Origin: Halictus rubicundus
Lineage: Eukaryota; Arthropoda; Insecta; Hymenoptera; Halictidae
Length of the DNA: 64,000 nt
Reading direction: 5' to 3'
Assembly: GCF_050948215.1 (NCBI RefSeq)
Contig: NW_027488787.1
Span: 248,001 to 312,000 of the forward strand
Shown: positions 54,601 to 64,000 of the stretch, piece after piece
Layout of the letters: every line of letters begins with the position of its first letter
How positions within the stretch are numbered: the stretch's first letter is position 1
Notes under the pieces: generated by a model
The model's input: the letters and a program-made list of their open reading frames with translations, nothing else
Database searches by the model: none
What the model was told of the DNA's origin: nothing
Translations under genes and position numbers: made by a program

Positions 54601-55592
54601 TCCTAACCTATCCTCAATCCTACCCTATACCCTATCCTATCCGATCCTCTAACCTATCCTATCATCTATCCTATAGTATCCTCTATCCTATCCCATCCTC
54701 TATCCTATCCTATACTCTACCGTATACTATCTTCTATCCTATCCTATCCTCTAGCCTCTAATATCCACAATTCTATCCAATCCTCTATCCTAACCTATCC
54801 TCTATTCTATCCTATCCTCTATCCTTTTATATCCTCTATCCAATCCTATCCTCTATCCTACCCAATCCCCTATCCTATCCTCTATCCTATCCTATACTCT
54901 ATCCTATCCTATACTCTATCCTATCTTCTATCCTATCCAATCCCCTATCCTATCCTCTATCGTCTCCTATCCTCTATCCTATCCTATCCTCTATCGTCTC
55001 CTGTCCTCTATCCTATCCAATCCCCTATCCTATCCTCTATCGTCTCATATCCTCCATCCCATCCAATCCCCTATCCTATCCTCTATCCTATCTTATCCTC
55101 AATCCTATCCTATCCTCTATCCTATCCTATCCTCTATCCTATAGTATCCTCTATCCTATCCCATCCTCTATCCTATCCTATACTCTACCCTATACTATCC
55201 TCTATCCTATCCTATCCTCTAGCCTCTAATATCCACTATTCTATCCAATCCTCTATCCTAACCTATCCTCTATCCTATCCCATCCTCTATCCTATCCAAT
55301 CCTCTATCCTATCCTATCCTCTATCCTATCCTATCCTCTATCCTATCCTATCCTCTATCCTATCCTATCCTCAATCCTATGATATCCTCTATCGTATCCT
55401 ATCCTCCATCGTATCCTCTATCCTATCCTATCCTCTATGCTATCCAATCCTCTATTGTATCCTTTATCCTATCCTGTCCTCAATCCTATGATATCCTCTA
55501 TCGTATCCTATCCTCTATTCTATACTATCCTCTATCCTATAATATCCTCTATCCTATCCTATCCTCTATCCTATAGTATCCTCTATCCTATC
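51686..55592 (+). repeat. 3,898-bp tandem duplication, copy 2
   Basis: Second copy. The match ends near 55592, where CCCATCC follows TATAGTATCCTCTATCCTAT in place of CCTCTATCC. Peptides from the paired frames are identical over more than 200 codons; one visible difference is TCTTATCC near 51450 against TCCTATCC near 55345. Confidence 0.92.
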
Positions 55593-55789
55593 CCATCCTC
55601 TATCCTATCCTATACTCTACCGTATACTATCTTCTATCCTATCCTATCCTCTAGCCTCTAATATCCACAATTCTATCCAATCCTCTATCCTAACCTATCC
55701 TCTATCCTATTCTATCCTCTATCCTTTTATATCCTCTATCCAATCCTATCCTCTATCCTATCCAATCCCCTATCCTATCCTCTATCCTA

Positions 55790-56135
55790 TCCTATCCTGT
55801 ATCCTATCCAATCCCCCATCCTATCCTCTATCCTATCCTATCCTCTATCCTATCCTACCCTCTGTCCTATCCTATCCTCTATCCTATCCTATCCTCTATC
55901 CTATCCTATCCTCTATCCTATCCTATCCTCTATCCAATCCTATCCTCTATCCTATCCTATCCTCTATCCTTTCCTATCCTCTATCCTATCCTATCCTCTA
56001 TCCTATCCTATCCTCTATCCTATCCTATCCTCTATCCTATCCTATCCTCTATCCTATCCTATCCTCTATCCTATCCTATCCTCTATCCTATCCTATCCTC
56101 TATCCTATCCCATCCTCTATCCTATCCTATCCTCT
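55790..56135 (+). repeat. Homogeneous 17-mer tract
   Basis: Some twenty nearly perfect 17-mers in a row with occasional single changes (a TTCC and a CCAATCC unit). Together with 57740-57985 and 63830-64000 it shows recent local amplification of the pure unit. Confidence 0.88.
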
Positions 56136-58680
56136 ATCCCATCCTATCCTCGATCCTATCCTATCCTCTATCCTATCCTGTCGTCAAACCTAACCTATCC
56201 TCTATCCTATAATATCCTCATCCCATCCAATACTCTATTCTATCCTCTATACTATCATCCATGCTATCCTATCCACTATTCTATCCTATCCTCTATCCTA
56301 TCCTGTCATCTATCCTATCATATCGCCTATCATATCGTATCCTCTATCCTATCCTATCCTCTACTCTATAATATCCTCTATAATATCCTATTCTCTATCC
56401 TATCCTATCCTCTATCCTATACTATCATCTATCCTATCCTATCCTCTATCCTATCCTATCCTCTATCCTATCCTATCCTCTATCCTATCCTATCCTCTAT
56501 CCTATCCTATCCTCTATCCTATCCTGTCGTCAAACTTAACCTATCCTCTATCCTATAATATCCTCATCCCATCCAATACTCTATTCTATCCTCTATACTA
56601 TCATCCATGCTATCCTATCCACTATTCTATCCTATCCTCTATCCTATCCTGTCATCTATCCTATCATATCGCCTATCATATCCTATCCTATCCTATCCTC
56701 TACTCTATAATATCCTCTATAATAGCCTATTCTCTATCCTATCCTATCCTCTATCCTATACTATCATCTATCCTATCCTATCCTCTGTCCTATCCTATCC
56801 TCTATCCTATCCTATCCTCTATCCTATCCTATCCTGTATAATATCCAAATTCTACCCTATCCTCTATCCTATCCTATCCTCTATCCTATCCTATCCTCTA
56901 TCCTATCCTATCCTCTATCCTATCCTATCCTCTATCCTATCCTGTCCTCTATCCTATCCTATACTCTATCCTATACTATCCTCTATCCTATCCTATCCTC
57001 TAGCCTCTAATATCCACTATTCTATCCAATCCTCTATCCTAACCTATCCTCTATCCTATCCTATCCTCTATCCTTTTATATCCTCTATCCAATCCTATCC
57101 TCTATCCTATCCAATCCCCTATCCTATCCTCTATCCTATCCTATCCTGTATCCTATCCAATCCCCCATGCTATCCTCTATCCTATCCTATCCTCTATCCT
57201 ATCCTATCCTCTATCCTATCCTATCCTCTATCCTATCCAATCCTCTATCCTATCCTATCCTCTATCCTATCCTATCCTCTATCCTATCCTATCCTGTATA
57301 ATATCCAAATTCTACCCTATCCTCTATCCTATCCTATCCTCTATCCTATCCTATCCTCTATCCTATCCTATCCTCTATCCTATCCTATCCTCTATCCTAT
57401 CCTGTCCTCTATCCTATCCTATCCTCTATCCTTTTATATCCTCTATCCTATCCTATCCTCTATGCTATCCAATCCTCTATTGTATCCTTTATCCTATCCT
57501 GTCCTCAATCCTATGATATCCTCTATCGTATCCTATCCTCTATTCTATACTATCCTCTATCCTATAATATCCTCTATCCTATCCTATCCTCTATCCTATA
57601 GTATCCTCTATCCTATCCCATCCTCTATCCTATCCTATCCTCTATCCTTTTATATCCTCTATCCAATCCTATCCTCTATCCTATCCAATCCCCTATCCTA
57701 TCCTCTATCCTATCCTATCCTGTATCCTATCCAATCCCCCATCCTATCCTCTATCCTATCCTATCCTCTATCCTATCCTACCCTCTATCCTATCCTATCC
57801 TCTATCCTATCCTATCCTCTATCGTATCCTATCCTCTATCCTATCCTATCCTCTATCCAATCCTATCCTCTATCCTATCCTATCCTCTATCCTATCCTAT
57901 CCTCTATCCTATCCTATCCTCTATCCTATCCTATCCTCTATCCTATCCTATCCTCTATCCTATCCTATCCTCTATCCTATCCTATTCTCTATCTTATCCT
58001 ATCCTCTATCCTATCCTATCCTGTATCCTATCCAAATTCTACCCTACCCTCTATGCTATCCTGTCTTCTATCCTATCCTATCCTCTATCCTATCTTATCC
58101 TCTATCCTATCCTATCCTCTATCCTATCCTATTCTTTATCCGATCCTATCCTCAACCCTATCCTATCCTTTATCTCATCCTATCCTCTATCCTATCCTGT
58201 CCTCTATCCTATCATATCGCCTATCATATCGTATCCTCTGTCCTATCCCATCCTCTACACTATAATATCCTCTATAATATCCTATTCTCTATCCTATCCT
58301 ATCCTCTATCCTATCCTATCCTGTATAATATCCAAATTCTACCCTATCCTCTATCCTATCCTATCCTCTATCCTATCCTATCCTCTATCCTATCCTATCC
58401 TCTATCCTATCCTATCCTCAAACCTATCCCATCCTCATACCTATCCTATCCGCTATCCTATCATTTCCTGTATCCTATAATATCCTTTATCCTATCCAAT
58501 CCTCTATCCTATCCTCTATCCTATCCTATCCTCTATCCTATCCTATCCTCTATCCTATCCTATCCTCTATCCTATCCTATCCTCTATCCTATCCTATCCT
58601 CTATCCTATCCCATCCTCTATCCTATCCTATCCTCTATCCCATCCTATCCTCTATCCTATCCTATCCTCTATCCTATCCT

Positions 58681-59280
58681 GTCGTCAAACCTAACCTATC
58701 CTCTATCCTATAATATCCTCATCCCATCCAATACTCTATTCTATCCTCTATACTATCATCCATGCTATCCTATCCACTATTCTATCCTATCCTCTATCCT
58801 ATCCTGTCATCTATCCTATCATATCGCCTATCATATCGTATCATCTATCCTATTCTATCCTCTACTCTATAATATCCTCTATAATATCCTATTCTCTATC
58901 CTATCCTATCCTCTATCCTATACTATCATCTATCCTATCCTATCCTCTATCCTATCCTATCCTCTATCCTATCCTATCCTCTATCCTATCCTATCCTCTA
59001 TCCTATCCTATCGACTATCCTATCCTATCCTCTATCCTATCCTATCCTCTATCCTATCCTGTCGTCAAACCTAACCTATCCTCTATCCTATAATATCCTC
59101 ATCCCATCCAATACTCTATTCTATCCTCTATACTATCATCCATGCTATCCTATCCACTATTCTATCCTATCCTCTATCCTATCCTGTCATCTATCCTATC
59201 ATATCGCCTATCATATCCTATCCTATCCTATCCTCTACTCTATAATATCCTCTATAATATCCTATTCTCTATCCTATCCT
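58681..59280 (+). repeat. Variant module pair (380-bp period)
   Basis: GTCGTCAAACCTAACC begins a ~220-bp module of rare variants (CTCATCCCATCCAATAC, CATCCATGCTATCC, CATATCGCCTATCATATC, CTACTCTATAATATCC). Copies start at 58681 and 59061 here. Others start at 49658, 53556, 56180, 56526, 62395, 62792 and 63189. Confidence 0.88.
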
Positions 59281-60009
59281 ATCCTCTATCCTATCCTATC
59301 CTTAATCCTATCCTTTTCCCTATCCTATCCTACTATCTATCCAATCCTATACTATATCCTATCCAATCCCCTATCCTATCCTCCATCCTAACCTATCCTC
59401 TACCATATCGCTTCCTCTATCCTATCCTAACCTCTATCCTATAATATTCTCAATCCTATCCTATTCACTAGCCTATCCTATTCTCTATCCTATCCTATCC
59501 TCAATCCTATCCTGTATCCTATCCAATCCTCTATCCTATCCTATCCTCTATCCTATCCTCTATCCTATCCTATCCTCAAACCTATCCTATCCTCTATCCT
59601 ATCCTATTCTCTATCCTATCCTATCCTCTATCCTATCCTATCCTCTATTGTATCCTATCCCCTATCCTATCCTCTATCCTATCCCATCCCCAATCCTATC
59701 CTATACTGCATTATATCCTATCCTCTATCCTATCCTCAATCCTATCGTATCCTCTATACTATCCTATTTTCTACCCTCTAATATCCTCTATCCTATCCTA
59801 TTCTCTATCCTATCCTATCCTCTATCCTATCCTATCCTCTATCCTCTCCTATCCTCTATCCTATCCTATCCTCTATCCTATCCCATCCTCTATCCTATCC
59901 TATCCTCTATCCTATCCTATCCTCTATCCTATCCTATCCTCTATCCTATCCTATCCTCTATCCTATCCTATCCTGTATCCTATCCAATCCCCCATCCTAT
60001 CCTCTATCC

Positions 60010-60934
60010 TATCCTATCCTCTATCCTATCCTACCCTCTATCCTATCCTATCCTCTATCCTATCCTACCCTCTATCCTATCCTATCCTCTATCCTATCCT
60101 ATCCTCTATCCAATCCTATCCTCTATCCTATCCTATCCTCTATGCTATCCTATCCTCAATCCTATCCTATACTGCATTATATCCTATCCTCTATCCTATC
60201 CTCTATCATATCGTATCCTCTATCCTATCCTATCTTCTACCCTATAATATCCTCTATCCTATCCTATCTTCTATCCTATAATGTCCTCTATCCTATCCTA
60301 TTCTCTATCCTATCCTATCCTCTATCCTATCCTATCCTCTACCCTATAATATCCTCTATAATATCCTATTCTCTATCCTATCCTATCCTCTATCCTATCC
60401 TATCCTCTATCCTATTCTATCCTCTATCCTATACTATCCTCTATCCTATCCTATCCTCTATCCTATCCTATCCTCTATCCTATCCTATCCTCTATCCTAT
60501 CCTATCCTCTATCCTATCGTATCCTCTATCCTATCCTATCCACTATTCTATCCTATCCTCTATCCTATCCTATCCTCTATCCTATCCTATCCTCTATCCT
60601 ATCCTATCCTCTATCCTATCCTATCCTCTATCCGATCCTGTCCTCAACCCTATCATATCCTTTATCTCATCCTATCCTCTATCCTATCCTATCCTCTATC
60701 CTATCCTATCCTCTATCCGATCCTGTCCTCAACCCTATCATATCCTTTATCTCATCCTATCCTCTATCCTATCCTATCCTCTATCCTATCCTATCCTCTA
60801 TCCTATCCTATCCTCTATCCTATCCTATCCTCTATCCTATCCTATCCTCAGACCTATCCTATCCTCATACCTATCCTATCCGCTATCCTATCCTGTCCTG
60901 TATCCTATAATATCCTCTATCCTATCCAATCCTC
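60010..60934 (+). repeat. 925-bp tandem duplication, copy 1
   Basis: The block containing TATACTGCATTATATCC (60169) and TATAATGTCC repeats 925 bp to the right. This copy keeps regular 17-mer phasing throughout. Confidence 0.87.
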
Positions 60935-61870
60935 TATCCTATCCTCTATCCTATCCTACCCTCTATCCTATCCTATCCTCTATCCTATCCTACCCTCTAT
61001 CCTATCCTATCCTCTATCCTATCCTATCCTCTATCCAATCCTATCCTCTATCCTATCCTATCCTCTATGCTATCCTATCCTCAATCCTATCCTATACTGC
61101 ATTATATCCTATCCTCTATCCTATCCTCTATCATATCGTATCCTCTATCCTATCCTATCTTCTACCCTATAATATCCTCTATCCTATCCTATCTTCTATC
61201 CTATAATGTCCTCTATCCTATCCTATTCTCTATCCTATCCTATCCCTCTATCCTATCCTATCCTCTACCCTATAATATCCTCTATAATATCCTATTCTCT
61301 ATCCTATCCTATCCTCTATCCTATCCTATCCTCTATCCTATTCTATCCTCTATCCTATTACTATCCTCTATCCTATCCTATCCTCTATCCTATCCTATCC
61401 CTCTATCCTATCCTATCCTCTATCCTATCCTATCCTCTATCCTATCGTATCCTCTATCCTATCCTATCCACTATTCTATCCTATCCTCTATCCTATCCTA
61501 TCCTCTATCCTATCCTATCCTCTATCCTATCCTATCCTCTATCCTATCCTATCCTCTATCCGATCCTGTCCTCAACCCTATCATATCCTTTATCTCATCC
61601 TATCCCTCTATCCTATCCTATCCTCTATCCTATCCTATCCTCTATCCGATCCTGTCCTCAACCCTATCATATCCTTTATCTCATCCTATCCTCTATCCTA
61701 TCCTATCCTCTATCCTATCCTATCCTCTATCCTATCCTATCCTCTATCCTATCCTATCCTCTATCCTATCCCTATCCTCAGACCTATCCCTATCCTCATA
61801 CCTATCCTATCCGCTATCCTATCCTGTCCTGTATCCTATAATATCCTCTATCCTATCCAATCCTCTATCC
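60935..61870 (+). repeat. 925-bp tandem duplication, copy 2, with six +1 insertions
   Basis: The block is the same, but six single-base additions lengthen it: CCC for CC at 61244-61246, 61399-61401, 61604-61606, 61770-61772 and 61788-61790, and TT for T at 61358-61359. The offset grows from 925 to 931 across the copy. The rest of the array, including copy 1, lacks such additions. Confidence 0.87.
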
Positions 61871-62394
61871 TATCCTCTATCCTATCCTATCCTCTATCCT
61901 ATCCTATTCTTTATCCGATCCTATCCTCAACTCCTATCCTATCCTTTATCTCATCCTATCCTCTATCCTATCCTATTCTCTATCCTATACTATCCTCTAT
62001 CCTATCTTATCCTCAATCCTATCCTATCCTCTATCCTGTCCTATCCTCTATCCTACCCTATCCCCAATCCTATCCTATCCTCAATCCTATCCTATCCTCT
62101 ATCCTATCCTATCCTCTATCATATCCTATCCTCTTTCCTATATTATCATCTATCCTATTCTATCCTCTATCCTATCCTATCCTCTATAATATCGTATCCT
62201 CTATCCTATAATATCATCTATCCTATCCTATCCTCTACATTATCGTATCCTCTATCATATATTATCCTCTTTCCCATAATATCATCTATTCTATCATATT
62301 CTCCATCCTATCCTATCCTCTATTCTATCCTATCCCCTATCCTATCCTCTATCCTATCCTATCCTCTATCCTATCCTATCTTCTATCCTATCCT

Positions 62395-63585
62395 GTCGTC
62401 AAACCTAACCTATCCTCTATCCTATAATATCCTCATCCCATCCTATACTCTATTCTATCCTCTATAGTATCATCCATGCTACCCTATCCACTACTCTATC
62501 CTATCCTCTATCCTATCCTGTCATCTATCCTATCATATCGCCTATCATATCGTATCCTCTATCCTATCCTATCCTCTACTCTATAATATCCTCTATAATA
62601 TCCTATTCTCTATCCTATCCTATCCTCTATCCTATCCTATCCTCTATCCTATCCTATCCTCAACCATATCCTATCCTTTAACTCATCCTATCCTCTATCC
62701 TATCCTATCCTCTATCCTATCCTATCCTCTATCCGATCCTATCCTCTATCCCATCCTATCCTCTATCCTATCCTATCCTCTATCCTATCCTGTCGTCAAA
62801 CCTAACCTATCCTCTATCCTATAATATCCTCATCCCATCCAATACTCTATTCTATCCTCTATACTATCATCCATGCTATCCTATCCACTATTCTATCCTA
62901 TCCTCTATCCTATCCTGTCATCTATCCTATCATATCGCCTATCATATCGTATCCTCTATCCTATCCTATCCTCTACTCTATAATATCCTCTATAATATCC
63001 TATTCTCTATCCTATCCTATCCTCTATCCTATACTATCATCTATCCTATCCTATCCTCTATCCTATCCTATCCTCTATCCTATCCTATCCTCTATCCTAT
63101 CCTATCCTCTATCCTATCCTATCCTCTATCCTATCCTATCCTCTATCCTATCCTATCCTCTATCCTATCCTATCCTCTATCCTATCCTGTCGTCAAACCT
63201 AACCTATCCTCTATCCTATAATATCCTCATCCCATCCAATACTCTATTCTATCCTCTATACTATCATCCATGCTATCCTATCCACTATTCTATCCTATCC
63301 TCTATCCTATCCTGTCATCTATCCTATCATATCGCCTATCATATCGTATCCTCTATCCTATCCTATCCTCTACTCTATAATATCCTCTATAATATCCTAT
63401 TCTCTATCCTATCCTATCCCCTATCCTATCCTATCCTGTATTCTATCCAAATTCTACCCTATCCTCTATCCAATCATATCCTCTATCCTATCCTCTATCC
63501 TATCCTATCCTCTATCCTATCCTATCCTCTATCCTATCCTATCCTCTATCCTATCCTGTCCTCAACCCTATCATATCCTTTATCT
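62395..63585 (+). repeat. 397-bp higher-order repeat, three tandem copies
   Basis: The GTCGTCAAACC module starts at 62395, 62792 and 63189, exactly 397 bp apart. Between modules lie perfect 17-mers. A partial fourth copy lacking the first part begins near 63660. Confidence 0.9.
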
Positions 63586-64000
63586 CATCCTATCCTCTAT
63601 CCTATCCTATCCTCTATCCTATTCTATCCTCTATCCTATCCTATCCTCTATCCTATCCTGTCATCTATCCTATCATATCGCCTATCATATCGTATCCTCT
63701 ATCCTATCCTATCCTCTACTCTATAATATCCTCTATAATATCCTATTCTCTATCCTATCCTATCCCCTATCCTATCCTATCCTGTATTCTATCCAAATTC
63801 TACCCTATCCTCTATCCAATCATATCCTCTATCCTATCCTCTATCCTATCCTATCCTCTATCCTATCCTATCCTCTATCCTATCCTATCCTCTATCCTAT
63901 CCTATCCTCTATCCTATCCTATCCTCTATCCTATCCTATCCTCTATCCTATCCTATCCTCTATCCTATCCTATCCTCTATCCTATCCTATCCTCTATCCT

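Larger units (their letters stand above)
39319..64000 (+). repeat. 17-bp satellite, right segment, increasingly homogeneous
   Basis: Same family and orientation to the end of the window. From ~39.3 to ~49 kb it is variant-rich like the left side. From ~49.9 kb onward long runs of perfect TATCCTATCCTATCCTC units dominate (for example 55860-56110, 57740-57985, 58520-58680, 63830-64000). No gene is seen. Open frames up to 552 codons (56607-58265) are satellite translations. Confidence 0.97.

Noticed and set aside
476..62467. Dozens of long + strand open reading frames (up to 649 codons at 35643-37592) with PILSSILSYPLSYP-type proteins
   Set aside because: They are translations of a satellite that lacks stops in its forward frames. 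All frames give the same cyclic peptide and none has start context or a domain.
1..64000. Possible CRISPR array (short direct repeats)
   Set aside because: Units abut with no unique spacers, the unit is 17 bp, the variation is ordinary satellite divergence, and the inserted elements are eukaryotic retroelements.
1..64000. Canonical telomere of TTAGG or TTAGGG type
   Set aside because: The dominant pentamer is GGATA, not TTAGG. CCTAA occurs only as isolated fragments, and the array is purest at the right although the G-rich strand's 3' direction points left. A non-canonical telomere is not excluded.

Overview
About 56.0 kb of the 64.0 kb (87.5%) is one continuous head-to-tail minisatellite. 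Its unit is 17 bp, TATCCTATCCTATCCTC on the + strand, that is three TATCC pentamers plus TC. Twelve-bp (two pentamers) and 22-bp (four pentamers) unit variants are mixed in. The array runs off both ends of the window and never changes orientation. The + strand is almost free of G because the pure unit contains none. I see no host protein gene, rRNA, tRNA or CRISPR array. All long + strand open frames reading as PILSSILSYPLSYPILY are the satellite itself.

Three foreign pieces interrupt the array. (1) Positions 8339-12825 hold a 5'-truncated non-LTR retrotransposon on the minus strand. It keeps the last ~158 codons of an R1/Jockey-type ORF2, a very long (~4 kb) 3' part, a short poly(A) and a 14-bp target-site duplication. 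(2) and (3) Positions 31076-32826 and 37568-39318 hold two seemingly identical copies of a 1,751-bp element. It begins TGTAACCGT and ends ACGGTTACA, is flanked by ATCC, and carries three 258-bp internal tandem repeats. It is best explained as a solo LTR. Array copies without the insertion, at 7609 and 44114, confirm both types of boundary.

Layout: 1-8337 divergent satellite with small tandem blocks (177, 529, 51 and 716 bp periods); 8339-12825 LINE fragment; 12826-31075 satellite with a 420-bp duplication and a ~11.6 kb higher-order domain repeating every 6,127 bp (alternating 2,918 and 3,209 bp); 29959-43173 a 6,492-bp tandem duplication that carries both LTR-like copies; 47788-55592 a 3,898-bp tandem duplication; 55.6-64 kb the most homogeneous stretch, with long runs of perfect 17-mers, a recurring ~220-bp variant module (tandem at 397 bp near the right end) and a 925-bp duplication.

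The host is most likely an arthropod, probably an insect, because R1-type LINEs are arthropod-typical; this is inference. The window reads as a heterochromatic satellite block (pericentromeric, or less likely subtelomeric) evolving by unequal exchange. The order of events can be read directly: satellite expansion, then LTR-like insertion, then the 6.5 kb duplication.
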